NCBI GenBank assembly: GCA_035532935.1
Contig: DATKQE010000090.1
Coordinates: forward strand, 73,081 to 137,080
Reading direction: 5' to 3'
Origin: DATJLY01 sp035532935
GTDB lineage: Bacteria; Pseudomonadota; Alphaproteobacteria; ATCC43930; CGMCC-115725
Length of the DNA stretch: 64,000 nt
The notes under the pieces were generated by a model that made no database searches, was not told the DNA's origin, and worked only from the letters and a program-made list of their open reading frames with translations. Position numbers and translations under genes: made by a program. Positions 1 through 8,695 of the stretch are shown one piece after another (the stretch's first letter is position 1; every line of letters starts with the position of its first letter).

Positions 1-90
1 GAAGATCGGGCGCGCTGATGCCCGGCAGGCCTCGATGAGCCGCGCTGGCAACGCCCCGCCGCCGGCAAGAATCCCGAGCCTAGCCGCCAT
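1..90 (-). CDS. lpxI: LpxI-type UDP-2,3-diacylglucosamine pyrophosphatase, N-terminal fragment
   Basis: Only the first 30 codons are present; the gene runs off the left edge. The translation starts MAARLGILAGGGALPARLIE, which matches the N-terminal glycine-rich segment of LpxI (DUF1009) proteins. These release lipid X from UDP-2,3-diacylglucosamine in lipid A synthesis and replace LpxH in many alphaproteobacteria. The ATG at 90 overlaps the lpxA stop codon, so the two are translationally coupled, as in the usual lpxD-fabZ-lpxA-lpxI-lpxB order. The assignment rests on this short segment plus context. Confidence 0.75.
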   Translation of the reverse strand, partial: MAARLGILAGGGALPARLIEACRASARPIF

Positions 91-880
91 TGGCCTTCGG
101 CTGGCACAGTCCGCGCGCGGAATCGGCGGCGATGAAGTCGAGCACCTCGCGCACCGGCGTCACCGCGCCGAAACGCTCAGCCACCGCCTCGCGACGCTCG
201 GCGAAGGTGCCGGTCTCGGCGACGAACAGCATCTGATAGGCGGTGCGAAGCGCCTGAATGTCATCGCGGGTAAATCCGCGGCGCTGCATGCCGACGATGT
301 TGAGCCCGGACAGCCGCGCTCGATCGCCCATCACCGACCCGTAGGGAATGACGTCGCGCTCCACCCCGGTGACGCCGCCGACCATCGCATGCTTGCCGAT
401 GCGTACAAATTGATGGACCGCGGAAAGCCCGCCGAACACGGCAAAGTCGTCAATCACGACATGGCCCGCGAGCGTCGCATTGTTCGCCATGATCACGTTA
501 TTGCCGATGATGCAGTCATGGGCGACATGGACGCCCACCATGAAAAGGCAGTTGTCGCCGATCCGCGTCTCCATCCGGTCGCCGGCGGTGCCGGGATTGA
601 TGGTGACGTGCTCGCGGATGACATTGCCGCGGCCGATGACGAGGCGCGAGGCCTCGCCCTTGTATTTCATGTCCTGCGGCGCATGACCGACCGAAGCGAA
701 CGGAAAGATGCGCGTGTCTTCGCCGATCGCGGTGCGACCGGCAACGACCACATGCGAGAGCAGCTCGACCCCCGGGCCGAGCTCGACCTCGGGACCAACG
801 ACGCAGAACGGACCGATCGTCACCGAATCGGCAAGAATCGCGTCCGGGGCGACGACGGCGGCAGGATGGATGACGGGCAT
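80..880 (-). CDS. lpxA: UDP-N-acetylglucosamine O-acyltransferase LpxA
   Basis: This 266-residue protein is the first enzyme of lipid A synthesis, moving a 3-hydroxyacyl chain from acyl-ACP to the 3-OH of UDP-GlcNAc in the cytoplasm. The N-terminal two thirds are hexapeptide repeats forming a left-handed beta helix. The segment GVHVAHDC places the catalytic histidine at about residue 121, equivalent to His125 of E. coli LpxA. The C-terminal helical part (QRRGFTRDDIQALRTAY) is also typical. Length is normal. It lies 7 bases after fabZ and overlaps lpxI, so it belongs to the envelope operon. Confidence 0.97.
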   Translation of the reverse strand: MPVIHPAAVVAPDAILADSVTIGPFCVVGPEVELGPGVELLSHVVVAGRTAIGEDTRIFPFASVGHAPQDMKYKGEASRLVIGRGNVIREHVTINPGTAGDRMETRIGDNCLFMVGVHVAHDCIIGNNVIMANNATLAGHVVIDDFAVFGGLSAVHQFVRIGKHAMVGGVTGVERDVIPYGSVMGDRARLSGLNIVGMQRRGFTRDDIQALRTAYQMLFVAETGTFAERREAVAERFGAVTPVREVLDFIAADSARGLCQPKANGG

Positions 881-887
881 GGACCGC

Positions 888-1355
888 TCAGCTGTCCATG
901 ATCATGGCGGCGAAGGTCGCCTCCGCCACGAGCTTGCCGTCGACCATGGCCTTGCCGTCGAACTTCCAGACATTGCCGCGGTTGCGCTGGCGCACGACGC
1001 GCACGGCAAGCGTGTCCCCGGGAAAGACCGGGCGGCGGAACCGCGCGCTGTCGATGCTCATGAAATAGACGAGCTTGCCCTCGGAGTCCGGGCCGAGCGT
1101 ATGGACGACGAGAACCGCCGCCGTCTGCGCCATCGCCTCGATGATCAGCACCCCCGGCATGACCGGACGCTGCGGAAAATGGCCCTGAAAATAGAACTCG
1201 TTGATCGAGACGTTCTTGATCCCGGTCGCCGTGTCGCCCGGGACGACATTGACGACGCGGTCGATCATCAGAAATGGATAGCGGTGGGGGATCAACTGCA
1301 TGATGCGGAGAATGTCGATCTCCGACGTCACCTCCTGCGGCTTGGTTGCTTCCAT
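888..1355 (-). CDS. fabZ: 3-hydroxyacyl-ACP dehydratase FabZ
   Basis: A 155-residue hot-dog-fold dehydratase of fatty acid elongation. The active-site segment GHFPQRPVMPGVLIIEAMAQ supplies the catalytic His59 and Glu73; the N-terminal HRYPFLMIDRV block is also conserved. It is separated from the lpxD stop by one base and is followed by lpxA, the standard arrangement, which lets the cell balance phospholipid and lipid A use of 3-hydroxyacyl-ACP. Start and length agree with the family. Confidence 0.97.
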   Translation of the reverse strand: MEATKPQEVTSEIDILRIMQLIPHRYPFLMIDRVVNVVPGDTATGIKNVSINEFYFQGHFPQRPVMPGVLIIEAMAQTAAVLVVHTLGPDSEGKLVYFMSIDSARFRRPVFPGDTLAVRVVRQRNRGNVWKFDGKAMVDGKLVAEATFAAMIMDS

Positions 1356-1356
1356 G

Positions 1357-2379
1357 CTAATCGCCCTTTTTCGCCGCCAGACGCCGCAACAACACCACCT
1401 GGCGATGATGGTCGCGGATCGGCACCGCCGGCGAACCCATCACCGTTTCGCCGGGCGCCACGTCGCGCATCACCCCGCTTTGCCCGGCGATACGGGCGCC
1501 ATTGCCGATTCGGAGATGGCCGGTGAGTCCGCTCTGCCCGCCGATCATGACGAAATCGCCCAGTCGCGTGCTGCCGGAAATACCCATCTGCGCCACCAGC
1601 ACGCAGCCGCGTCCCACTTCCACGTTGTGCCCGATCTGCACGAGATTATCAATCATCGTCCCCGCGCCGATCACGGTGTCGGGCCCGGCGCCGCGGTCGA
1701 TGGTCGTATTGGCGCCGATCTCGACGTCGTCGCCGATGATGACGCGCCCGAGCTGCGGCACCTTGACGTGACCCGCCGGATCGGGGGCAAAGCCGAACCC
1801 ATCCTGGCCGATGCGAGCGCCCGGATAGATTCGCACCCGCGCGCCGATGATGCAGTGGCTGAGGCTCGCATGCGCGCCGAGCCGGACCGAATCCCCCAAG
1901 ATGCAGCCCGGACCGATCACGGCATGGGCGCCGATCAGCGCCTCGCGCCCGATCTCGACGCGGGCGCCGATCACGGCACCGGCCTCGACGGCGCAGCCCG
2001 CGCCAAGCCGCGCGCTCGGATCGACGACTGCGCTCGGCGCGATTCCCGGTACCGGCAGGGGGTCGGGATAGAACGCCTGGGCGGCGATCGCATAGGCGCG
2101 ATAGGGCGCCGGTGTGAGCAGCAGTGTGAGACCGGGCGGCGCGGCCGCGGCCCGGTCGGGATGGACGAAGGCCGCTCCCGCCCGCGTCCGGCGCAGCGCA
2201 TCGAGATATTTCGGATTGCCGAGAAAGCTCAGCTCATCCGGCCCCGCGCTCCCGAGCGGGGCCACGTCGGTGAGTACGCGATCAGCCGCGACTGCCCCGG
2301 CGATCGCGGCACCCGTCCGGCGCGCGATCTCCGCGATGGTGAAGGGCCCGGCGACGGTGAAGAACCGCGGATCGGCCAT
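1357..2379 (-). CDS. lpxD: UDP-3-O-(3-hydroxyacyl)glucosamine N-acyltransferase LpxD
   Basis: This 340-residue protein catalyses the third step of lipid A synthesis, N-acylation of UDP-3-O-acylglucosamine. The N-terminal uridine-binding domain (about residues 1-105, with ELSFLGNPKYLDAL) is followed by a long run of hexapeptide repeats (about 110-310) containing the NTTIDRG and NLVQIGHNVEVG blocks that define LpxD. Length is normal. It sits between ompH and fabZ on the same strand. Confidence 0.97.
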   Translation of the reverse strand: MADPRFFTVAGPFTIAEIARRTGAAIAGAVAADRVLTDVAPLGSAGPDELSFLGNPKYLDALRRTRAGAAFVHPDRAAAAPPGLTLLLTPAPYRAYAIAAQAFYPDPLPVPGIAPSAVVDPSARLGAGCAVEAGAVIGARVEIGREALIGAHAVIGPGCILGDSVRLGAHASLSHCIIGARVRIYPGARIGQDGFGFAPDPAGHVKVPQLGRVIIGDDVEIGANTTIDRGAGPDTVIGAGTMIDNLVQIGHNVEVGRGCVLVAQMGISGSTRLGDFVMIGGQSGLTGHLRIGNGARIAGQSGVMRDVAPGETVMGSPAVPIRDHHRQVVLLRRLAAKKGD

Positions 2380-2416
2380 GGTTCAGTCTCGATCCGCGCC
2401 AGCGGTCCGCATCGCC

Positions 2417-3013
2417 TCACTCTCGCGCCGGCGCCGGGGGCTTCGCCGCCGTGGAGTTCTCCCCGGGCAGGTTCACGGTCATGGTCGGCAGCTTCTGGTT
2501 GAGGCGGCGCGTCACCTCGGCCGTGACGTCGATGCCGTCCGCGAGATAGAGGAGCGCGTCCTTCGCGACGACCATGTTTGCCTTCCGCTCCTTCGCCACG
2601 TCGGCGATGATCTGCAATGCCACCTTCTCGATCCGAGTCATGGCCTCGCTGTAGCTCTGCTGCATCGCGTGGCGCTTGGCCTGCACGTCGCGGTCAAGCG
2701 TAGTGTAGCGCTGCTGGTATTCCTGCGACTTGTCGCTGAAGACTTCGGGCGCGAGCACGGTGCGCTGGCGCTCGAGCTCGTCATGCAGGCGCTTCAATTC
2801 GTCCTCGCGCTTGGCGACCTCCTTCGAATAGGCGTTCATTTCGGCCTCGGCCTGTGCCTGAACGGCCTTGGCCGCCATGGCATCGCGCATGATCTTTGTC
2901 ATGTCGACGACAATGATTGCGGGCGCCGGCAGCGCCGGCTGCGCTTGCGCCGGAGCACCCGCGGCAAGGGCCACAACCAGCAAGAGCGCGAAGCGAATTC
3001 CCCAGGCTTGCAC
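2417..3013 (-). CDS. ompH: OmpH/Skp family periplasmic chaperone
   Basis: A predicted periplasmic chaperone that holds unfolded outer-membrane proteins before delivery to BamA. The reading frame is open to 3106, but the upstream part overlaps bamA; the GTG at 3013, preceded by AAGGTG, gives a clean signal peptide (hydrophobic core, then an AQA-like cleavage site) and a 198-residue protein. After the signal comes a short beta segment (IIVVDMTKIM) and a long charged helical coiled coil (about residues 60-140), which is the Skp tentacle design. It is 13 bases downstream of bamA, the usual neighbour. Confidence 0.9.
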   Translation of the reverse strand: MQAWGIRFALLLVVALAAGAPAQAQPALPAPAIIVVDMTKIMRDAMAAKAVQAQAEAEMNAYSKEVAKREDELKRLHDELERQRTVLAPEVFSDKSQEYQQRYTTLDRDVQAKRHAMQQSYSEAMTRIEKVALQIIADVAKERKANMVVAKDALLYLADGIDVTAEVTRRLNQKLPTMTVNLPGENSTAAKPPAPARE

Positions 3014-3026
3014 GAAACGACACCTT

Positions 3027-5330
3027 TCAGAAATTCGAGCCGAAACTGACATGGACCAGCTCGGAGCGGTCATAGCGCTCGCGCACGATCGGCTCGCCGA
3101 GATCAATCTTGATGGGCCCGAGCGGCGACCGCCACGATATGCCTACGCCGGCGGAAACGCGCGTCAGGTGCGAGTCGAGAATGTTGGCGCCGGTCGGATG
3201 GATATCGAAGAGGCTGCCGAAATCAGTCCAAACCCGGCCGGTCATGCCGAGTTCCTCCGGCAGTCCGAGCGGATAGGTGAGCGACACCGAGCCGGTGTAA
3301 TAGGTCTCGCCGCCGAGGGCGTCGCTGGTCGTCGCATCGCGCGGCCCGATGCCGCCGGTCTGGAAGCCGCGCAGATTGTCGCCGCCGACGAAGAAGCGAT
3401 CCTCGATGCGAACATTCTGCCCGATTCCGGTGATGTGACCTTCCTGGCCGTTGAAGCTCAATACATATTGGGGCGCGAGCGGATAGTAGATGCCACCGGT
3501 CACCGAGACGCGGAAGAAGTCCACGTTGCCGCCCAATCCGGCGACATCGGTGCCAACCGAATAGTAATAGCCCGAGGTCGGGTCGATGGGGTTGTCGCGC
3601 ATGTCATAGAGCAGGACTTGTCCGACGGACGAGGTGTTGCGCACGCCGACCTCTTGTTGAATGTAGATCGACGTCGTGCTCGCCACATTGTAGATGCGGT
3701 CCTGCCGCAGCGTGTAATGCCACGTCTGGCGCAGCGGCTCGCTGATCTGGTAGCCGGCGCGCAGCGTACCACCGACCGAGAACTGGCTGAACCCGGCGAA
3801 GCTCGTGTTGTCCTGGTTGGTAGCAAAGAGATCATAGCCCGCAGCGAGGTTGTGCCCCATGAAATAGGGTTCGGTGAAGCTCAAATCGATCGACTCGTCC
3901 CGGACGGCCACGACCGTGTCGAGGCGCAGATCCTCGCCCCGGCCCAGGAGGTTGCGCTCGTGAACGCCAATGTCGGCCAGCGGCCCGTCCGCGGTGGAGT
4001 ACCCGACGCCGACTGAGAAATCGCCGGTCGATTTTTCCTGGACATTGACATTGATGATGGTCTTGTCCGGCGCACTGCCGGGGACGTTGGTGATGTTGAC
4101 CTTCGAGAAGAAGTCGAGATTCTTGATGTTCTGTTCGGAGCGGTGCAGCTTCGACGAGTTGAAGGCATCGCCCTCGACCAGCCGGAACTCGCGCCGAATC
4201 ACTGAATCGAGCGTCCGCACGTTGCCGGTGATGTTGATGCGCTCGACATAAACCCGCGGCCCTTCCTTGATCGTGTAGTTGATGTCGATCGTGCGCGTGG
4301 CGACATTGCGCCGCACCAAGGGCTCGATGTCGACGAAAGCGAACCCAAGATTGCCGAGCGCGTCGGTAAGCGCCGTGATCGATCCCTCCACCGCGTCGGC
4401 GTTGTACCAGTCGCCCTGCTTGGTCTTGAGCAGCGGCTTCAACGAATTGGCATTCAAATCCTTGAGCGTGTTGGTGAGGGTGATCGTGCCAAACTTGTAG
4501 CGCGCGCCCTCGTCGACGGAGAAGGTGATAAGAAATCCGTTGCGCGACGGCGCCAGCTCGGCCACCGCCGACACGACGCGGAAATCGGCATAGCCTTGGG
4601 ACAGATAGAATTTCCGCAGCAGATCCCGGTCATAAGTGAGCCGGTCGGGATCATAGGTATCGGCGGTGCTGAGAAAGCGGTACCAGCGCGATTCCTTGGT
4701 CGAGATCACCTCGCGCAGGCGGCTGGCGCTGAAGGCGTGATTGCCGACGAAGTTGATGCTGCGGATGCCCGTGGCCGGGCCGTCGTTGATCTCGAAGACG
4801 AGATCGACGCGATTCTGCTCGAGCGGGATGACCTTGGGATCGACCGTCGCAGCGAAATGGCCGTTGCGGCGGTAAAGGTCGAGTATCCGCTTCACGTCGC
4901 TCTGTACTTTCTCACGCGTGTAGACGGAGCGCGGGCGCAATTGAATCTCGTTGGTGAGCGTCTCATCGGACAGGCGGTGGTTACCCTCGAAGGCAATGCG
5001 GTTGATCACCGGATTCTCGACCACGTGCACGACGAGGGTGTCACCCTCGCGCCGCAACGTCACATCGCTGAAGAGGCCGGTGGCGTAAAGCGCCTTGAGC
5101 GAGCGGTCGATCCGCGCGGCGTCGAACGGATCGCCCGGCTGCACCAGGAGATAGGATTTCACCGTCTCGGGTTCGACCCGTTGCGTGCCATCGATGCGAA
5201 TCGCCTGGATGGTTCCGCCAGAGGGAACCTGCGCCGTGACTGGTGGCACGGCCGAAATTACCCAAAGCCAAGCGACTGCCAGGCCCAGAGCCAAGCGGGT
5301 AAAACTGCGCAAAACGCCCCCCACTGTCAC
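3027..5330 (-). CDS. bamA: Outer membrane protein assembly factor BamA
   Basis: This 767-residue protein is the central subunit of the BAM complex, which folds beta-barrel proteins into the outer membrane. It has an N-terminal signal peptide (about residues 1-33, ending VTAQ), five POTRA repeats (about 38-430) and a C-terminal 16-strand barrel. The L6 motif reads LRGF (within GGDNLRGFQTGG) instead of the commoner VRGF/Y. The chain ends in phenylalanine (VSFGSNF), the usual terminal beta signal. It lies between rseP and ompH on one strand. Confidence 0.97.
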   Translation of the reverse strand: MTVGGVLRSFTRLALGLAVAWLWVISAVPPVTAQVPSGGTIQAIRIDGTQRVEPETVKSYLLVQPGDPFDAARIDRSLKALYATGLFSDVTLRREGDTLVVHVVENPVINRIAFEGNHRLSDETLTNEIQLRPRSVYTREKVQSDVKRILDLYRRNGHFAATVDPKVIPLEQNRVDLVFEINDGPATGIRSINFVGNHAFSASRLREVISTKESRWYRFLSTADTYDPDRLTYDRDLLRKFYLSQGYADFRVVSAVAELAPSRNGFLITFSVDEGARYKFGTITLTNTLKDLNANSLKPLLKTKQGDWYNADAVEGSITALTDALGNLGFAFVDIEPLVRRNVATRTIDINYTIKEGPRVYVERINITGNVRTLDSVIRREFRLVEGDAFNSSKLHRSEQNIKNLDFFSKVNITNVPGSAPDKTIINVNVQEKSTGDFSVGVGYSTADGPLADIGVHERNLLGRGEDLRLDTVVAVRDESIDLSFTEPYFMGHNLAAGYDLFATNQDNTSFAGFSQFSVGGTLRAGYQISEPLRQTWHYTLRQDRIYNVASTTSIYIQQEVGVRNTSSVGQVLLYDMRDNPIDPTSGYYYSVGTDVAGLGGNVDFFRVSVTGGIYYPLAPQYVLSFNGQEGHITGIGQNVRIEDRFFVGGDNLRGFQTGGIGPRDATTSDALGGETYYTGSVSLTYPLGLPEELGMTGRVWTDFGSLFDIHPTGANILDSHLTRVSAGVGISWRSPLGPIKIDLGEPIVRERYDRSELVHVSFGSNF

Positions 5331-5362
5331 GCACTAACACGCCACCGCCGCGCGGCAACGGC

Positions 5363-6496
5363 TCAGGTCATGAGACCCTTGATGAACGCGACGATCCCCC
5401 AATGGACGAGATCGTTCCACGTCGCGAAGACCATGAGTGTCAGCACGAGGGCGAGACCGACGCGGAACCCGTATTCCTGCACGCGCTGGCCCAGCGGCCG
5501 CCCACGGATCGCCTCGGCGGCATAGAACAGCAAGTGCCCCCCGTCCAGAACCGGGATCGGAAACAGGTTGATGAGCCCGAGATTGATCGACAGCACCGCG
5601 AGGAACCACAGCACGGGGAGGACTCCGCCCTGCGCCACTTCGCCCGACATCTGGGCGATGCGCAGCGGGCCGCCGAGCTCGTCAGCAGACCTGAGGCCGA
5701 TCAGCATCTGCCACGCCGCCTGGAGCGTGCCGGTGGTGAGGTTCCAGGTCTGCTGTCCCGCGTCCCAGACGGCAGTCAGCGGATCGCGGCGGATATATTT
5801 GATGCCGCCGCCCCTGATGCCGAGCAGCGCGATCTGGTGGTGGTTGCCGAAGCGGTCGGTGGATTCCGTCATCCGCGGCGTGACGGTGATCGTGACCTCT
5901 TGGCCGCCGCGACGCACCAGCGCCGTCATCGGCGTACCGGTGTTGAGGCCCACGATGCGCTGGATGTCCTCAAAGCTTCTGATGTGTTCACCGCCGATGG
6001 CGAGGATGGTATCGCCCGCCTTGAGGCCGGCCTCCTGCGCAGCGCTTCCTGGCACGACCTGACCGACGCTGGGTGGCGTGAAGGGCTGGCCGACGGTGGC
6101 GAAAAGTCCGGTCAGCACCACCAGCGCAAACACGAAATTGGCGATCGGACCCGCGGCCACGATCGCGATACGCTGCATCAAGCGCTTGTGATGGAACGAG
6201 ACCGCGCGTTCCGCCTCGGACATTTGCGCGAATCGGTCGCCCGGCATCGACGCCGCGTCGGCATCGCCGAACATCTTGACGTAGCCGCCGAGCGGCACGA
6301 CGCTGAATTTCCACCTTGTTCCGGATCGGTCGTTCCAGCCGAACAACTCGGGCCCGAAGCCGATCGAAAACACCTCGACCCGCACCCCGTTGCGCCGCGC
6401 CACGAGATAATGGCCAAGCTCGTGCACGAACACGAGGATGGTCAGGATGACGAGAAAGGGCAGGACGTAGTCAATGCCGCCGGTGAACAAGCCCAT
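5363..6496 (-). CDS. rseP: RIP metalloprotease RseP
   Basis: A 377-residue inner-membrane site-2 zinc protease. The first membrane helix carries HELGH at residues 25-29 (zinc ligands and catalytic Glu), a PDZ domain lies around 120-205 (QEAGLKAGDTILAIGGEHI), and the C-terminal membrane segment contains NLFPIPVLDGG, which supplies the third zinc ligand. Members cleave anti-sigma factors and leftover signal peptides. It precedes bamA by 32 bases. In many alphaproteobacteria dxr lies directly upstream; here the 96 bases up to cdsA hold no gene. Confidence 0.96.
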   Translation of the reverse strand: MGLFTGGIDYVLPFLVILTILVFVHELGHYLVARRNGVRVEVFSIGFGPELFGWNDRSGTRWKFSVVPLGGYVKMFGDADAASMPGDRFAQMSEAERAVSFHHKRLMQRIAIVAAGPIANFVFALVVLTGLFATVGQPFTPPSVGQVVPGSAAQEAGLKAGDTILAIGGEHIRSFEDIQRIVGLNTGTPMTALVRRGGQEVTITVTPRMTESTDRFGNHHQIALLGIRGGGIKYIRRDPLTAVWDAGQQTWNLTTGTLQAAWQMLIGLRSADELGGPLRIAQMSGEVAQGGVLPVLWFLAVLSINLGLINLFPIPVLDGGHLLFYAAEAIRGRPLGQRVQEYGFRVGLALVLTLMVFATWNDLVHWGIVAFIKGLMT

Positions 6497-6592
6497 GGAT
6501 CGATACTCGCTAGCGAACCCAAGCGCGGCGGCAGGATAGCAGGAAACCCACCCCGCGCATGGATGAAAAAATGGTAATCGCCCGCCCCCTGC

Positions 6593-7408
6593 CTAGACCC
6601 GCCAGGCGATCGGGCTCGAGCCTGCCCAGAGCGTCATCAGGAATTGTACCGCCGCCGCGGCAAGCAGCCCGTCGAGGCGATCGAGCAGCCCGCCATGGCC
6701 GGGAATGAGGCCGCTTGAGTCCTTGACGCCGAATCTCCGCTTGGCCAGCGATTCGGCAAGATCGCCCAATTGCGCGGCCAAGCCCAGGACGATGCCGGCC
6801 GGCACAAGAATTGCCGCCGTGCCATCGGACAGGATCGCCGCCGCCCCGCCGACCGCGGCCGCCGCGGCGACGCCGCCTACCGATCCGGCCCACGTCTTGT
6901 TGGGCGACAGGCGTGGGGCGAGGCGCGGTCCCCCGAAGCGACGCCCGGCGAGAAACGCACCGGTGTCGCTGGCCCAGACCGTGGCGAAAAGCCACAGGAT
7001 CGTGCCGCGCCCCGCGGCGGGGTCGGCGGCGAGCCGGAGACAGGCGAGGCATGGCAGCACGATCGCGACGGTGCCGAGCGCCGCCCAGCCGGGCGCCCGC
7101 GCGCCCGCGCCGCGTGCCGCGATCCACACCGCGGCGGCGCCCACCGCCGCAAGACCCAGCGCCGCCCTCGGGCTGCCGACCACCGCCACGAGGATTGGCG
7201 CCGACGTCGCCAGCACCGTGAGTGCGGTGATCGGCAAGGCGGCGCTGCTCGTAAGCCGCGCCCACTCCCAGCCCATGCCGGCCGCGGCGGCGAGAACGAG
7301 CACGGCCAAATACGGCCCGCCGAGCCATGCGGCCGCCAGCGCCAGCGGCGCCAGCACCGCAGCGGAGGCCAGTCTCAGCCGGACGTCACCGCGGTCAACG
7401 CGTGCCAA
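6593..7408 (-). CDS. cdsA: Phosphatidate cytidylyltransferase CdsA
   Basis: An integral-membrane enzyme making CDP-diacylglycerol from phosphatidate and CTP. The protein is a series of Ala/Leu-rich membrane helices and ends with the family signature around KRRFGVKDSSGLIPGHGGLLDRLDGL (given here in part: KDSSGLIPGHGGLLDRLDG). The frame stays open further upstream inside uppS, but the TTG at 7408, overlapping the uppS stop by 14 bases, gives 271 residues, the usual length. That start is inferred from length and overlap; no ATG fits. Confidence 0.92.
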   Translation of the reverse strand: MARVDRGDVRLRLASAAVLAPLALAAAWLGGPYLAVLVLAAAAGMGWEWARLTSSAALPITALTVLATSAPILVAVVGSPRAALGLAAVGAAAVWIAARGAGARAPGWAALGTVAIVLPCLACLRLAADPAAGRGTILWLFATVWASDTGAFLAGRRFGGPRLAPRLSPNKTWAGSVGGVAAAAAVGGAAAILSDGTAAILVPAGIVLGLAAQLGDLAESLAKRRFGVKDSSGLIPGHGGLLDRLDGLLAAAAVQFLMTLWAGSSPIAWRV

Positions 7409-8132
7409 CGGATGCGCCGTAGCGACGCTCGCGGCCGTGATAGTCGCGCAAGGCATGCTCGAGATCGGCCTTGTCGAAATCGGGCCAAAGCGTGGCGGTG
7501 AAGACCAGCTCCGCATAGGCGCTTTGCCACAGCAGGAAATTGCTGATCCGCTGCTCGCCGCTGGTGCGGATAACGAGATCGGGGTCGGGAATGCCCGCGG
7601 TGAAGAGAAAGCGGCCGCAGCACGCCTCGTCGATCGCATCCACGGCTAGCCGCCCCGCGGCGACCTCCTCGGCGATGCGCCGCGCGGCAAGGGCGATCTC
7701 GGCGCGCGCGCCATAGGACAGCGCGATCGCCAGGTTGAGCCGCGTGTTCGCGCGCGTCAGCGCCTCGGCATTGACGATCAGCGTGACGATGTCGGCGGGC
7801 AGGCGCGTGCGATCGCCAATCACCCGAAAGCACACGCCTTTCTCGTGCAGCGCGGCGACTTCACCGCGCAGGTAATGGCGCAGCAGGCCCATGAGATCGC
7901 TGATCTCGTTGGCCGGCCGCTTCCAGTTCTCCGACGAGAAGCCAAAGAGCGTGAGATAGCGAATGCCGAGCTCGGTCGCCGCAGTGACGGTGCGCCGCAC
8001 CGATTCGGCGCCGCGGCGATGGCCGGCGATGCGCGGCAGGCCGCGCGATTTCGCCCACCTGCCATTGCCGTCCATGATGATGGCGACATGCTGTGGCGGT
8101 TCCGGCGCCGCGGAATGGGAAGGATTCTGCAT
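7395..8132 (-). CDS. uppS: Undecaprenyl diphosphate synthase (isoprenyl transferase)
   Basis: This 245-residue cis-prenyltransferase makes the C55 lipid carrier for peptidoglycan and O-antigen. The segment IIMDGNGRWAKSRG near the N-terminus contains the catalytic Asp at residue 21, and the C-terminal part has ISNFLLWQSAYAEL and the RSG-like ERRYG end. The ATG at 8132 leaves 2 bases after frr; a TTG at 8138 would overlap frr by 4 bases and is a possible alternative. It is followed by cdsA. Confidence 0.96.
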   Translation of the reverse strand: MQNPSHSAAPEPPQHVAIIMDGNGRWAKSRGLPRIAGHRRGAESVRRTVTAATELGIRYLTLFGFSSENWKRPANEISDLMGLLRHYLRGEVAALHEKGVCFRVIGDRTRLPADIVTLIVNAEALTRANTRLNLAIALSYGARAEIALAARRIAEEVAAGRLAVDAIDEACCGRFLFTAGIPDPDLVIRTSGEQRISNFLLWQSAYAELVFTATLWPDFDKADLEHALRDYHGRERRYGASVGTR

Positions 8133-8134
8133 AG

Positions 8135-8695
8135 TCAAACCTGAAGAATCTCCTTGTCCTTCTGCGCAAGCATGTCGTCGATATGCTTGATCGTCTGGTC
8201 GGTGAGCGTCTGTATTTCATGCTGCAGCTTGCGGTGAAGGTCCTGGCTGATCTCGCCGTCCTTCTCCTTGCGCTTCAGCCCGTCGAGCCCGTCACGGCGC
8301 ACGTTGCGCACCGACACGCGCGCCGCCTCGGCGTATTTGGCGGAAACGCGGGTAAGCTCGCGGCGCCGCTCCTCGGTGAGGTCGGGAATCGGCACGCGGA
8401 TCACTTGGCCCTCGGTCTGCGGATTGAGGCCGAGCCCCGCCTCGCGGATCGCCCGGTCCGCCGCCTTGACCACGGCGCGATCCCAGATCTGAACCACGAT
8501 GAGACGCGGTTCCGGGACGCTGACGGTGCCGACCTGGTTCAAGGGCATGGCGTTGCCGTAGGCCTCCACCATCACCGGCTCCAGCAGGGTGGCGGTCGCG
8601 CGCCCGGTGCGCAAGCCGCCGAATTCCTTGCGCAGCACGTCGACGGCACCCTCCATGCGGCGCCGCAGCTCCTTAACGAGCGGGTCTTCGTTCAT
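8135..8695 (-). CDS. frr: Ribosome recycling factor
   Basis: A 186-residue factor that splits post-termination ribosomes together with EF-G. The sequence has the three-helix bundle pattern and the hallmark segments LRTGRATATLLEPVMVEAYG and DLTEERRRELTRVS. The chosen ATG at 8695 overlaps the pyrH stop as ATGA, so the two are translationally coupled. The longer frame upstream is just the antisense-like out-of-frame part of pyrH. Length is normal. Confidence 0.97.
   Translation of the reverse strand: MNEDPLVKELRRRMEGAVDVLRKEFGGLRTGRATATLLEPVMVEAYGNAMPLNQVGTVSVPEPRLIVVQIWDRAVVKAADRAIREAGLGLNPQTEGQVIRVPIPDLTEERRRELTRVSAKYAEAARVSVRNVRRDGLDGLKRKEKDGEISQDLHRKLQHEIQTLTDQTIKHIDDMLAQKDKEILQV

Noticed and set aside
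1300..2502. 400-codon open frame on the plus strand
   Set aside because: Shadow of lpxD; Arg/His/Ala-rich without family resemblance.
6510..7328. 272-codon minus-strand frame
   Set aside because: Out-of-frame shadow of cdsA, Arg-rich and without family features.
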